From assembly GCF_003852235.1 (NCBI RefSeq), contig NZ_CP027732.1:4898001-4962000 (forward strand): a stretch of 64,000 bases of DNA, written 5' to 3'. Shown in pieces: positions 1 to 8,920 of the stretch. This stretch comes from Pseudomonas sp. R4-35-07 (GTDB taxonomy: Bacteria; Pseudomonadota; Gammaproteobacteria; Pseudomonadales; Pseudomonadaceae). The position numbers and the translations under genes were made by a program. The number at the start of each line of letters is the position of its first letter. The first letter of the stretch is position 1. Below the pieces are notes generated by a model, which was not told the origin of the DNA, did not search any database, and was given only the letters and a program-made list of their open reading frames with translations.

Positions 1-691
1 ACGGCCGTTCGATACAGATTTCTTCAGGCGTGACCCGCACGCCGTACGCCAGCACCTCCACACCCGCTGCCTTGGCCTCACGCAACGCGGCGGCATAACC
101 CGCGTCAATCTCCACGGCTGGGCGCACCGCATCGATCCCCGACAAATTAACGCAGTACAACTGCACCGCCCGCACGCCTTCGCGCGCCAGGTGGGCCAAC
201 TCCCGCAAGTGCTTGGCACCGCGCTGAGTCACCGCATCGGGGAACGCCGCCACAGAGGTGCCATCAAAGCCCAAGGTGACACTTTTGACTTCGACAAACG
301 CCGGACCGTGCGGGTAGTCCAGGCGAAAATCGATCCGGCTTCGTTCCTGACCGTAAGGCACTTCGCGTTTCAACGCGGTAAAGCCGTTGAGTTCAGTGAT
401 CAGCCCGGCGCGCAGTGCCTCTTCGACCAACTGATTGGCGCGTGCGGTGTTGACGCAGGCCAGCCGGCCCTGGGGCGTTTCGGCGATTTCCCAGGTGCCT
501 GGCAATTTGCGCTTGGGGTCGGCAGAACGGCTGAACCAGACCTGGCCGCCTTCGACCATGCAGTTGAGCATCGAACCGGTATTCGGACAGTGAATGGTGA
601 GCAACTCGCCGGTAACGGTTTCGATATCGGTGAGAAAACGCTTGTAGCGGCGGATCAGCCGCCCTTCTTCGAGGGGAGGATGAAAACGCAT
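1..691 (-). CDS. sfsA: Sugar fermentation stimulation protein SfsA (3' end cut by window edge)
   Basis: About 230 residues are readable before the window edge; the family is usually about 235, so only the last few are missing. The N-terminus [19 protein letters not shown], the CPNTGSM motif near residue 38 and the IDFRLDY/VEVKSV pair are typical of SfsA. The family has an OB-like N-terminal part and a nuclease-like core with Asp and Glu-x-Lys residues; it binds DNA in E. coli, but its real role is unclear. The ATG shares one base with the TGA of the upstream aminotransferase gene, so the two are probably translated from one mRNA. Confidence 0.93.
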   Translation of the reverse strand, partial: MRFHPPLEEGRLIRRYKRFLTDIETVTGELLTIHCPNTGSMLNCMVEGGQVWFSRSADPKRKLPGTWEIAETPQGRLACVNTARANQLVEEALRAGLITELNGFTALKREVPYGQERSRIDFRLDYPHGPAFVEVKSVTLGFDGTSVAAFPDAVTQRGAKHLRELAHLAREGVRAVQLYCVNLSGIDAVRPAVEIDAGYAAALREAKAAGVEVLAYGVRVTPEEICIERP

Positions 692-1863
692 CAGCCTTGC
701 CAACTCCGCAGGCCACGGGCAATTCGCTCCACCGCCTCTTGTAGCCGGTCGAGGTTTTGCGTGTAGGCAAAACGCACATGATGACCCGCCTGATAACGGC
801 CGAAATCCAGCCCGGGGGTAAAGGCCACATGTTCGGTTTCCAGGAAATGGCGGCAGAACGCGAAGGCATCTCCACCAAACGCGCTGATATCGGCATACAG
901 ATAGAACGCGCCTTCGGGCTCTACGGCGATACCAAACCCCAACTCACGCAGGGCCGGCAGCAGGAAGTCGCGGCGCCGGCCAAACTCGGCCCGGCGCTCC
1001 TCCAGAATGTTCAGGGTTTGCGGGGTGAAACAGGCTAGGGCCGCGTGCTGGGCCATGCTCGGCGCGCTGATGTAGAGGTTCTGCGCCAACTTTTCCAACT
1101 CACCGACCGCTGCAGGTGGCGCCACCAGCCAGCCCAGGCGCCAGCCGGTCATGCCGAAATACTTGGAAAAACTATTCAGGACGAAGGCATCGTCGTCGAC
1201 TTCCAGCACGCTCGCGGCGTCAGTGCCGTAGGTGAGGCCGTGATAGATCTCATCCACCACCAGATGGCCGTCGCGCGCCTTGATGGCGTTGGACAGGTCG
1301 GCCAACTCGTCCCGCGTCAGAAGCGTCCCGGTCGGGTTGGCCGGGGAGGCAACCAGCGCGCCGACGCTGTCCTGGTTCCAGTGTTGCGCCACCAGGTCGG
1401 CGGTCAATTGGTAGCGCACTTGCGGGCCGACCGGCACCAACTGCGCCGCGCCCTCGATCAAGCGCAGGAAATGCCGGTTGCAGGGGTAGCCTGGATCCGC
1501 CAGCAGCCAGTGCTTGCCCGGATCCACCAGCAGGCTGGTGGCCAATAACAACGCACCGGAGCCGCCGGGCGTGATCAGAATGCGCTGCGGATCGATGCTC
1601 AACCCGTAGCGCTGCTGATAGAAACCGCTGATCGCCTCGCGCAATTCGGGCAGCCCACGGGCGGCGGTGTAACGGGTTTTGCCATTGGCCAAGGCGGCCT
1701 GGCCTGCCTGGATAATCGGTTCGGCGGTGGTGAAATCCGGCTCGCCGATTTCCAGATGGATCACGTCGTGGCCGGCTGACTGCAGCTCATTGGCGCGCGC
1801 CAGCAATGCCATGACATGAAAAGGTTCGATGGCGCGACTGCGCGCACTGTAGGGCTGAGCCAT
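691..1863 (-). CDS. PLP-dependent class I/II aminotransferase
   Basis: A 390-residue fold-type I aminotransferase. Visible landmarks are the ASPANPTGT loop (Asn176), the VVDEIYHGL strand (Asp204, which contacts the pyridine nitrogen, and Tyr207) and the Schiff-base lysine Lys234 in [15 protein letters not shown]. An arginine in HVRFAY near the C-terminus should bind the substrate carboxylate. It is cytosolic and transfers amino groups between an amino acid and a 2-oxo acid; the exact substrate cannot be read from sequence. It is the first gene of a minus-strand pair with sfsA and is divergent from dksA. Confidence 0.93.
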   Translation of the reverse strand: MAQPYSARSRAIEPFHVMALLARANELQSAGHDVIHLEIGEPDFTTAEPIIQAGQAALANGKTRYTAARGLPELREAISGFYQQRYGLSIDPQRILITPGGSGALLLATSLLVDPGKHWLLADPGYPCNRHFLRLIEGAAQLVPVGPQVRYQLTADLVAQHWNQDSVGALVASPANPTGTLLTRDELADLSNAIKARDGHLVVDEIYHGLTYGTDAASVLEVDDDAFVLNSFSKYFGMTGWRLGWLVAPPAAVGELEKLAQNLYISAPSMAQHAALACFTPQTLNILEERRAEFGRRRDFLLPALRELGFGIAVEPEGAFYLYADISAFGGDAFAFCRHFLETEHVAFTPGLDFGRYQAGHHVRFAYTQNLDRLQEAVERIARGLRSWQG

Positions 1864-2181
1864 TAGCCTTCCTAGACGGTGAGGACAAAATCAGGATTCT
1901 ACCGAACCCTCGCGATAAAACATGTTCTATTGCCTGCCCGGCCGACTTCACGGCCAGGCAAGCGCCGGCAAAACGACTAAAATCAACATTCGAGACGGGA
2001 CATACCCAGCCACGACGGGCCGCTGCAGTTTGCAACCCCCGACGCGACAGGCTCGACAACCGGGAGTGGCGCACCCCGAATCTATCTGGTAAGTTCGCCC
2101 GCTTGCAGCCGCAGGGCCGGCAGGTGTCGGTGACGTTGCAATCCTGCGCAATGGATTAGAAGAGTGAGAGGCGGTCTATTC
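1864..2181. promoter_or_regulatory. Divergent intergenic region between the aminotransferase gene and dksA
   Basis: A 318-base region with no convincing gene. It must carry the promoters of both divergent units. An imperfect GC-rich stem-loop lies at about 1930-1961 and has no T-run. A GAGGCGG ribosome binding site at about 2168-2174 precedes the dksA ATG. I could not place -35/-10 boxes with confidence. Confidence 0.5.
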
Positions 2182-2625
2182 ATGTCCACCCAAGCAAAGC
2201 AACAGCAGACTCAAGGCCTCGGCGGCTTCGAACCCTATGTGGAAAAAAAGGGCGAGGAGTACATGGGCGAGCCCATGCGCGAGCACTTCACCAAAATCCT
2301 GAACAAGTGGAAACAGGATTTGATGCAGGAAGTCGACCGCACGGTTGACCATATGAAGGACGAAGCAGCCAACTTCCCTGACCCGGCCGACCGTGCCAGC
2401 CAGGAAGAGGAGTTCGCCCTCGAACTGCGCGCCCGTGATCGCGAGCGCAAGCTGATCAAGAAGATCGACAAGACCCTGCAACTGATCAAAGACGAAGAAT
2501 ACGGCTGGTGCGAATCCTGCGGCGTTGAGATCGGTATTCGTCGCCTGGAAGCCCGCCCGACCGCGGACCTCTGTGTAGACTGCAAGACCTTGGCCGAAAT
2601 CAAGGAAAAACAGGTCGGCAAGTAA
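2182..2625 (+). CDS. dksA: RNA polymerase-binding transcription factor DksA
   Basis: 147 residues, close to the family length. DksA inserts its coiled coil into the RNA polymerase secondary channel and, with ppGpp, retunes rRNA and amino-acid promoters. The coiled-coil tip motif DxxDxA is present (Asp67, Asp70, Ala72). The C4 zinc finger is intact (Cys110, Cys113, Cys131, Cys134). I chose the ATG at 2182 rather than the in-frame GTG at 2164, because MSTQAKQQQ matches known Pseudomonas DksA starts and GAGGCGG sits at ribosome-binding distance. It is followed by a terminator and then gluQ. Confidence 0.98.
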   Translation: MSTQAKQQQTQGLGGFEPYVEKKGEEYMGEPMREHFTKILNKWKQDLMQEVDRTVDHMKDEAANFPDPADRASQEEEFALELRARDRERKLIKKIDKTLQLIKDEEYGWCESCGVEIGIRRLEARPTADLCVDCKTLAEIKEKQVGK

Positions 2626-2644
2626 TGCTTGTCGAGCTGAACGA

Positions 2645-2672
2645 ATGGGGCGTGCGAACGCCCCATTTTTGT
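2645..2672 (+). terminator. Intrinsic terminator after dksA
   Basis: Nine-base-pair stem (2645-2653 with 2658-2666), GCGA tetraloop, then ATTTTTG. It separates dksA from gluQ, although read-through is possible. Confidence 0.85.
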
Positions 2673-2709
2673 TGCTGGCGTTTACCGATTTTCCAGTAGT
2701 ATCCGGCCC

Positions 2710-3597
2710 ATGACTGCCTCTACCTATATCGGGCGCTTCGCCCCCACGCCCAGCGGCCATCTGCACTTCGGCTCCCTGGTCGCCGCCCTCGCCTCCTACC
2801 TCGATGCCCGCGCCAATCAAGGCCGCTGGCTGATGCGCATGGAAGACCTCGACCCACCTCGTGAAGAACCCGGCGCCCAGACGGCAATCCTGCATGCCCT
2901 GGAAAGCTACGGCTTTGAGTGGGATGGCGAACTGGTCCGCCAGAGCGAGCGGCACGACGCCTACGCCAAGGTGCTGAACGACTTGTTCAACCACGGCCTG
3001 GCCTACGCCTGCACCTGCTCGCGCAAACAGCTGGAACCCTACAACGGAATTTACCCCGGGCTTTGCCGCAATGCCGGCCACGACCAGCAAGATGCGGCTA
3101 TCCGTCTGCGCGTGCCCGAGCTTGAATACCATTTTACCGACCGCGTACAAGGCGAGTTCCGACAGCACCTGGGGCGCGATGCAGGCGACTTCATCATCCG
3201 CCGCCGCGACGGCCTGTACGCCTATCAATTGGCCGTCGTCCTGGATGACGCTTGGCAAGGCGTTACCGACATCGTGCGCGGCGCCGACCTGCTCGATTCC
3301 ACGCCACGCCAGCTTTACCTCCAGGAGTTACTCGGACTAAGGCAGCCGCGTTATCTGCATGTGCCGCTGATCGTCCAGCCCGACGGTCACAAACTGGGCA
3401 AGTCGTACCGTTCGCCACCGCTGACCGCAGACCAGGCCACGCCATTGCTACTCAGAGCGCTGCGCGCCCTCGGTCAGCCGGCCGGTGACGAGCTGCTTTA
3501 CGCCAGCCCCAGGGAACTGCTGGATTGGGGCATTCGGCAGTGGGATGCCACACGGATCCCGCGCACACTCACCCTCGCCGAAGCGCAATTGAACTGA
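2710..3597 (+). CDS. gluQ: Glutamyl-Q tRNA(Asp) synthetase
   Basis: 295 residues, similar to the catalytic half of glutamyl-tRNA synthetase without an anticodon-binding domain, as expected for GluQRS (YadB). It attaches glutamate to queuosine at the wobble base of tRNA-Asp. The class I HIGH-like motif is HLHFG (17-21) and the KMSKS-like motif is KLGKS (228-232). The zinc site residues Cys101, Cys103, Tyr115 and Cys119 are all present. The dksA-gluQ order is common in gammaproteobacteria. The start follows a possible -10 box (TAGTAT, 2697-2702) very closely, so the leader may be very short. Confidence 0.96.
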   Translation: MTASTYIGRFAPTPSGHLHFGSLVAALASYLDARANQGRWLMRMEDLDPPREEPGAQTAILHALESYGFEWDGELVRQSERHDAYAKVLNDLFNHGLAYACTCSRKQLEPYNGIYPGLCRNAGHDQQDAAIRLRVPELEYHFTDRVQGEFRQHLGRDAGDFIIRRRDGLYAYQLAVVLDDAWQGVTDIVRGADLLDSTPRQLYLQELLGLRQPRYLHVPLIVQPDGHKLGKSYRSPPLTADQATPLLLRALRALGQPAGDELLYASPRELLDWGIRQWDATRIPRTLTLAEAQLN

Positions 3598-3659
3598 AGG
3601 CGCTTGCAGCTTGCCAGCCATCCGTTACCATCGCCGCAATTCTTCAATCAGAGGCCAAC

Positions 3660-3836
3660 ATGTACATCTATCGATTGGTCCTGCTGCTGGTCGTCGGGAT
3701 CTACCTGTTTTCCCCCGCCATCATGGACTGGTGGATCGATGCCACGGGCGCCTGGTACCGTCCTTATCTGCTCTGGCTGATCCTGATCGTCGTGACCTTC
3801 ATCCTGCAGAGCCAAAAAGATGCCGATGAGCTTTAG
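3660..3836 (+). CDS. cbrX: Small membrane protein CbrX, upstream of cbrA
   Basis: 58 residues with two predicted membrane segments (about 4-22 and 36-51) separated by a WW/W-rich loop. The reading frame overlaps the start of cbrA by 17 bases (or 11 if cbrA starts at 3826), which suggests translational coupling. A small gene in this position is conserved in Pseudomonas and has been called cbrX in P. putida. Its biochemical role is not known. Possibly it sets the translation level of cbrA or sits with it in the inner membrane; that is inference. Confidence 0.82.
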   Translation: MYIYRLVLLLVVGIYLFSPAIMDWWIDATGAWYRPYLLWLILIVVTFILQSQKDADEL

Positions 3837-6774
3837 CCTCACCCAGATGCTGCTGATCAGCGCCGCCTACCTGGCGGCATTGTTCGGCGTCGCCTGGATC
3901 AGTGAGCGTGGAATGATTCCGCGGGCGATCATTCGCCATCCCTTGACCTACACCTTGTCCCTGGGCGTATACGCCAGCGCCTGGGCGTTCTACGGTACGG
4001 TGGGCCTGGCCTATCAATACGGCTACGGTTTCCTCTCCAGCTACCTGGGGGTGTCCGGTGCGTTCCTGCTGGCGCCGGTGCTGCTGTACCCGATTTTGAA
4101 AATCACCCGCACCTATCAGTTGTCCTCCCTGGCGGACCTGTTTGCCTTTCGTTTTCGCAGCACCTGGGCCGGCGCACTCACCACGATTTTCATGTTGATC
4201 GGCGTGCTGCCGTTGCTCGCCCTGCAGATCCAGGCAGTGGCCGACTCGATCAGCATCCTCACCCGCGAGCCGGTGCAACATCGCGTTGCCCTGGCCTTCT
4301 GCGCCTTGATCAGCCTGTTCACCATTTTCTTTGGCTCACGCCATATCGCCACCCGCGAAAAACACCAGGGCCTGGTGTTTGCGATTGCCTTTGAGTCGGT
4401 GATCAAGCTGGTCGCCATCGGCGGTGTCGGCCTTTATGCGCTCTACGGCGTGTTCGACGGCCCGCAACAGCTGGAATTGTGGCTGCTGCAAAACCAGACC
4501 GCCCTCGCCGCCTTGCACACGCCCCTGCAGGAAGGCCCCTGGCGCACGCTGCTGCTGGTGTTCTTCGCCTCGGCCATCGTGATGCCGCACATGTACCACA
4601 TGACCTTCACCGAAAACCTCAACCCACGCTCATTGGTCAGCGCCAGCTGGGGTTTGCCACTGTTCCTGCTGTTGATGAGCCTGGCGGTGCCGCTGATTCT
4701 GTGGGCCGGCCTGAAACTGGGGGCCACCACCAACCCTGAGTATTTCACCCTCGGCATCGGCATTGCCGCCAACAGCCCGGCCCTGGCGCTGTTGGCGTAT
4801 GTCGGCGGTTTGTCGGCGGCCAGTGGCTTGATCATTGTCACCACGCTGGCACTCTCCGGGATGGCACTCAACCACCTGGTGCTGCCGCTGTACCAGCCAC
4901 CAGCCGAAGGCAACATCTACCGCTGGTTGAAATGGACGCGCCGCGCGCTGATCGTCGCGATCATCATGGCCGGCTATGCCTTTTACCTGCTGCTGGGCGC
5001 CGGGCAAGACCTGGCCAACCTCGGCATCGTGGCGTTTGTCGCCACCTTGCAGTTCCTGCCGGGCGTGCTCTCGGTGCTGTACTGGCCGACCGCCAATCGC
5101 CGTGGCTTTATCGCCGGGTTGCTGGCGGGCATCCTGGTGTGGCTGGTGACCATGCTGCTACCGCTGGTCGGCAACCTGCAGGGTTTCTACATACCGTTGC
5201 TGAACATGATTTACGTGCTGGATGACACCAGCTGGCACATGGCCGCAATCGCTTCGCTGGCCGCCAACGTCCTGATGTTCACCCTGATCTCGCTGTTCAC
5301 CAACGCCAGCCCCGAAGAAACCAGCGCCGCCGAAGCCTGCGCGGTGGACAACGTGCGTCGCCCGCAACGCCGCGAGCTGCATGCGGCCTCGCCCCAGGAA
5401 TTCGCCACGCAACTGGCCAAGCCGCTCGGCGCCAAGGCCGCGCAAAAGGAAGTCGAACAGGCCTTGCGCGATCTGTACCTGCCGTTCGACGAGCGCCGTC
5501 CCTATGCGCTGCGGCGCTTGCGCGACCGTATCGAAGCCAACTTGTCCGGGCTGATGGGCCCCAGCGTGTCCCAGGACATGGTGGAAACTTTTCTGCCTTA
5601 CAAGGCGGGTGGCGAAAACTATGTGACCGAAGACATCCATTTCATCGAAAGCCGGCTGGAGGACTATCACTCACGCCTCACCGGCCTCGCCGCCGAGCTT
5701 GATGCCCTGCGCCGTTACCACCGCCAGACCCTGCAGGAACTGCCGATGGGCGTGTGTTCCCTGGCCAAGGACCAGGAAATCCTGATGTGGAACAAGGCTA
5801 TGGAAGAGCTTACCGGCATTGCCGCGCAACGCGTGGTCGGCTCTCGCCTCAATACCCTCGGCGACCCCTGGAAAGAATTGTTGCAAGGTTTTATCAACCT
5901 GCCCGACGAGCATTTGCACAAGCAGCACCTGGCCCTCGACGGCCAGACCCGTTGGCTCAACCTGCACAAGGCCGCCATTGACGAGCCCCTGGCCCCAGGC
6001 AACAGCGGCCTGGTGTTGCTGGTGGAAGACCTCACCGACACCCAGATGCTCGAAGACAAGCTGGTGCACTCCGAGCGCCTGGCCAGTATTGGTCGCCTGG
6101 CCGCCGGTGTGGCGCATGAGATCGGCAACCCGATCACCGGCATCGCCTGCCTGGCGCAGAACCTGCGGGAAGAGCGCGAGGAAGACGGTGAAATCACCGA
6201 GATCAGCGGGCAGATCCTCGAGCAGACCAAGCGCGTGTCGCGCATCGTGCAGTCGCTGATGAGCTTCGCCCACTCCGGCGCCCATCAGAATCAGGACGAA
6301 GCGGTGTGTCTGGCCAAAGTGGCGCAGGACGCCATTGGGCTGCTGGCCTTGAACCGGCGCAATTTCGAAGTACAGTTCTTTAACCTGTGCGATCCGGACC
6401 ACTGGGTCGATGGCGACTCACAACGCCTGGCCCAGGTCCTGATCAACTTGCTGTCCAACGCCCGCGATGCGTCCCCGCCGCACAGTGCGGTACGCGTCAA
6501 GAGCGAGGCTTTCGAGCACACGGTCGACCTGATCGTGGAAGATGAAGGCAGCGGCATTCCACAGAACATCATGGACCGATTGTTCGAACCCTTCTTCACC
6601 ACCAAGGACCCAGGTGAAGGTACCGGTCTGGGCCTTGCACTGGTCTATTCCATCGTTGAAGAGCATTATGGACAAATCACCATCGACAGCCCGGCTGACA
6701 CCGAAAGCCAACGCGGCACCCGTATCCGGGTGACCTTGCCGCGTCATGTCGAAGCGACGTCCGCTGTGAACTGA
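3820..6774 (+). CDS. cbrA: Sensor histidine kinase CbrA (transporter-like N-terminus)
   Basis: 984 residues. Residues about 1-500 form a sodium/solute-symporter-like membrane domain of a dozen or more helices. A PAS-like region (about 640-740), a dimerisation/phosphoacceptor domain with His766 in VAHEIGNP, and an HATPase domain follow (N-box [10 protein letters not shown]1 DEGSGI, G2 GTGLGLAL). CbrA phosphorylates CbrB and controls carbon/nitrogen balance and catabolite repression; histidine transport by its N-terminus is reported for P. fluorescens. An ATG at 3826 (MSFSLTQ) is an equally good start. cbrB follows 22 bases downstream. Confidence 0.97.
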   Translation: MPMSFSLTQMLLISAAYLAALFGVAWISERGMIPRAIIRHPLTYTLSLGVYASAWAFYGTVGLAYQYGYGFLSSYLGVSGAFLLAPVLLYPILKITRTYQLSSLADLFAFRFRSTWAGALTTIFMLIGVLPLLALQIQAVADSISILTREPVQHRVALAFCALISLFTIFFGSRHIATREKHQGLVFAIAFESVIKLVAIGGVGLYALYGVFDGPQQLELWLLQNQTALAALHTPLQEGPWRTLLLVFFASAIVMPHMYHMTFTENLNPRSLVSASWGLPLFLLLMSLAVPLILWAGLKLGATTNPEYFTLGIGIAANSPALALLAYVGGLSAASGLIIVTTLALSGMALNHLVLPLYQPPAEGNIYRWLKWTRRALIVAIIMAGYAFYLLLGAGQDLANLGIVAFVATLQFLPGVLSVLYWPTANRRGFIAGLLAGILVWLVTMLLPLVGNLQGFYIPLLNMIYVLDDTSWHMAAIASLAANVLMFTLISLFTNASPEETSAAEACAVDNVRRPQRRELHAASPQEFATQLAKPLGAKAAQKEVEQALRDLYLPFDERRPYALRRLRDRIEANLSGLMGPSVSQDMVETFLPYKAGGENYVTEDIHFIESRLEDYHSRLTGLAAELDALRRYHRQTLQELPMGVCSLAKDQEILMWNKAMEELTGIAAQRVVGSRLNTLGDPWKELLQGFINLPDEHLHKQHLALDGQTRWLNLHKAAIDEPLAPGNSGLVLLVEDLTDTQMLEDKLVHSERLASIGRLAAGVAHEIGNPITGIACLAQNLREEREEDGEITEISGQILEQTKRVSRIVQSLMSFAHSGAHQNQDEAVCLAKVAQDAIGLLALNRRNFEVQFFNLCDPDHWVDGDSQRLAQVLINLLSNARDASPPHSAVRVKSEAFEHTVDLIVEDEGSGIPQNIMDRLFEPFFTTKDPGEGTGLGLALVYSIVEEHYGQITIDSPADTESQRGTRIRVTLPRHVEATSAVN

Positions 6775-6796
6775 GACCGTCGAGAGAATTGAATCA

Positions 6797-8227
6797 ATGC
6801 CGCACATTTTGATCGTCGAAGACGAAACCATTATCCGCTCTGCCTTGCGTCGCCTGCTTGAACGTAATCAGTACCAGGTCAGCGAAGCCGGCTCGGTGCA
6901 GGAAGCCCAGGAGCGGTTCAGCATTCCCACGTTCGACCTGATCGTCAGCGACCTGCGCTTGCCGGGCGCTCCGGGTACCGAATTGATCAAGCTGGGCCAG
7001 GGCACTCCGGTGCTGATCATGACCAGCTACGCCAGCCTGCGCTCGGCGGTGGACTCGATGAAGATGGGCGCGGTGGACTACATCGCCAAGCCTTTCGACC
7101 ATGACGAGATGCTGCAGGCTGTGGCGCGCATCCTGCGTGACCGCCAGTCGGCCAGCAGCGCGCCAGCCGAACCGCGTCCGGCAGGAAAAGCAGCCGACAA
7201 ACCGGGCGTCGATAACAGTAACGGCGAGATCGGCATCATTGGCTCCTGCCCGCCGATGCAGGACCTTTACAGCAAGATCCGCAAAGTGGCGCCGACCGAC
7301 TCCAATGTATTGATCCAGGGTGAGTCGGGCACCGGCAAGGAACTGGTGGCCCGCGCGCTGCATAACCTGTCCAGGCGCGCCAAGGCCCCGATGATCTCGG
7401 TGAACTGCGCGGCGATCCCCGAATCCCTGATCGAGTCGGAATTGTTTGGCCACGAAAAAGGCGCGTTCACCGGTGCCAGCGCCGGGCGTGCGGGCCTGGT
7501 CGAAGCCGCCGACGGCGGCACGCTGTTCCTCGACGAAATCGGCGAGTTGCCCCTGGAGGCCCAGGCGCGCTTGTTGCGAGTGCTGCAGGAAGGCGAGATT
7601 CGCCGGGTCGGTTCGGTGCAATCGCAAAAGGTCGATGTACGCCTGATCGCAGCGACGCACCGTGACCTCAAGAGCCTGGCCAAGATCGGCCAGTTCCGTG
7701 AAGACCTGTATTATCGCCTGCATGTGATTGCGCTCAAGCTGCCGCCACTGCGCGAGCGTGGCGCCGATGTCAACGAGATCGCCAGCGCGTTCCTGCTGCG
7801 CCAGAGCGCGCGCATCAACCGTACCGATCTGAAGTTTGCGCCGGACGCAGAGCAGGCGATCCGGCATTACGCATGGCCGGGCAACGTGCGTGAACTGGAG
7901 AACGCCGTCGAGCGCGCGGTCATCCTGTCGGAAAGCCCGGAAATATCCGCCGAGCTGCTGGGCATCGATATCGAGCTCAGCGATCTGGACGACGACGACT
8001 TCATCGGCCTGGCGCCACAACAGGGCGCAGGTAGCGCGACCAGCCATGAGCCGACGGAAGATTTGTCCCTGGAAGACTACTTCCAGCATTTCGTCCTCGA
8101 GCACCAGGACCACATGACCGAGACCGAACTGGCCCGCAAGCTGGGCGTAAGCCGCAAGTGCCTGTGGGAACGTCGCCAACGCCTGGGCATTCCACGGCGC
8201 AAGACCGGGGTTCCCAGCGAGAGCTGA
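6797..8227 (+). CDS. cbrB: Sigma-54-dependent response regulator CbrB
   Basis: 476 residues of NtrC type. The receiver has the acidic pocket at Asp9, phosphoacceptor Asp52 and Lys98. The AAA+ domain has Walker A GESGTGKE (175-182), the sigma-54 contact loop GAFTGA (222-227) and Walker B LFLDEIGE (243-250). A Fis-type helix-turn-helix ends the protein ([21 protein letters not shown]). After phosphorylation by CbrA it activates sigma-54 promoters, above all crcZ immediately downstream. A matching palindromic site starts 27 bases after its stop codon. Confidence 0.98.
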   Translation: MPHILIVEDETIIRSALRRLLERNQYQVSEAGSVQEAQERFSIPTFDLIVSDLRLPGAPGTELIKLGQGTPVLIMTSYASLRSAVDSMKMGAVDYIAKPFDHDEMLQAVARILRDRQSASSAPAEPRPAGKAADKPGVDNSNGEIGIIGSCPPMQDLYSKIRKVAPTDSNVLIQGESGTGKELVARALHNLSRRAKAPMISVNCAAIPESLIESELFGHEKGAFTGASAGRAGLVEAADGGTLFLDEIGELPLEAQARLLRVLQEGEIRRVGSVQSQKVDVRLIAATHRDLKSLAKIGQFREDLYYRLHVIALKLPPLRERGADVNEIASAFLLRQSARINRTDLKFAPDAEQAIRHYAWPGNVRELENAVERAVILSESPEISAELLGIDIELSDLDDDDFIGLAPQQGAGSATSHEPTEDLSLEDYFQHFVLEHQDHMTETELARKLGVSRKCLWERRQRLGIPRRKTGVPSES

Positions 8228-8253
8228 GGTAACACCTGCTAATGTGAAAAAAC

Positions 8254-8279
8254 TGTTACCGCAGATATTTCACGTAACA
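8254..8279. promoter_or_regulatory. CbrB-type upstream activating sequence
   Basis: TGTTAC (8254-8259), exactly 14 bases, then GTAACA (8274-8279). This fits the palindrome described for CbrB in Pseudomonas. It lies about 100 bases upstream of the crcZ -24 element, a usual distance for an enhancer-binding protein. Extra half-sites occur at 8229-8234 (GTAACA) and 8296-8301 (GTAACG). Confidence 0.8.
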
Positions 8280-8280
8280 A

Positions 8281-8317
8281 AAACCGGGGCTTACGGTAAC
8301 GAAGCCCCGGTTTTTTT
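8281..8317 (+). terminator. Intrinsic terminator of cbrB
   Basis: Twelve-base-pair stem (8281-8292 with 8302-8313) followed by seven T. It insulates crcZ from cbrB transcription, so crcZ must use its own promoter. Confidence 0.93.
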
Positions 8318-8375
8318 CGCCCGCCAAACCCCGCAAATCACCTCAAACCCCTGCGTTTGCTGGGCGGCGCAAAAG

Positions 8376-8393
8376 TTGGCACGCACCCTGCTA
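8376..8393 (+). promoter_or_regulatory. Sigma-54 promoter of crcZ
   Basis: TTGGCACG with the -24 GG at 8378-8379 and the -12 GC at 8390-8391 (CTGCTA). The spacing of GG to GC is the canonical one. Transcription should start near 8402-8404. Confidence 0.88.
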
Positions 8394-8402
8394 TATGCTT
8401 AG

Positions 8403-8767
8403 TACAAAAACAATAACAAGCTTTGTACAAGACAATAAAAATAAGACGAATCGACTCACGCATAACAAAAACAACACGGCGGAGGCGCAGCTAACTGATT
8501 CTTTTGGAGAGGCGTTGCATTTGGGGCTTGCCCCGCAACCAGGCCGAGAACAACAAAAACTGCCCTAAGGCAGAGCCTGAACTGGTTGGATCGTAGATCA
8601 GCAACACAGCGACCAAAGCAATCCGTTTGCTCTTGGCTCCCGATTGGGAGTGCCATGAAGGTGAAGCTTCCTGGCGAGGGCGATCAACAAAAACAAGAAG
8701 CCCGACACCATAATAAAAATAGAGTACGCAACTACTTCTGGGGGAGCTTCGGCTCCCCTTGTAGTTT
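8403..8767 (+). ncRNA. crcZ: CrcZ small RNA, Hfq/Crc decoy
   Basis: No protein gene lies here. The position between cbrB and pcnB is that of crcZ in Pseudomonas. CrcZ sequesters Hfq (with Crc) through A-rich CA motifs, lifting catabolite repression. At least six are visible: 8404-8420, 8431-8445, 8461-8478, 8548-8560, 8685-8700 and 8709-8722. Structured elements separate them, including hairpins at 8523-8534 and about 8634-8656. The start follows from the sigma-54 promoter and the end from the hairpin at 8730-8766; both ends are estimates. Confidence 0.9.
8730..8767 (+). terminator. Probable 3' hairpin/terminator of crcZ
   Basis: Core stem GGGGAGC/GCTCCCC (8741-8747 with 8752-8758) on a TTCG tetraloop, extended by AACTAC (8730-8735) pairing with GTAGTT (8761-8766). 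The T-tract is weak. Confidence 0.65.
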
Positions 8768-8850
8768 CCGACAGTTAGCCCCTGGATTTGCCTTTTAAAC
8801 GCTTATGGCGCAACGCCTGCAGCTTGTTCCTACACCATCCCCTGACTAAA

Positions 8851-8859
8851 TGCTAGAAT
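8851..8859 (+). promoter_or_regulatory. Extended -10 promoter for pcnB
   Basis: TGCTAGAAT is an extended -10 element (TGn plus TAGAAT) placed about 60 bases before the pcnB start and after the crcZ 3' hairpin. No good -35 box is seen at the usual spacing, as is normal for extended -10 promoters. Confidence 0.5.
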
Positions 8860-8920
8860 CCCGGCCCATCATGCGGTCATTCTTCGTTATGGCCGAACAT
8901 TCCTTCAAACAGTGCATCCC

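Noticed and set aside
8456..8798. Short frames within the crcZ region
   Set aside because: They lie across the CA motifs and hairpins of a known RNA gene and lack ribosome binding sites and conserved protein features.
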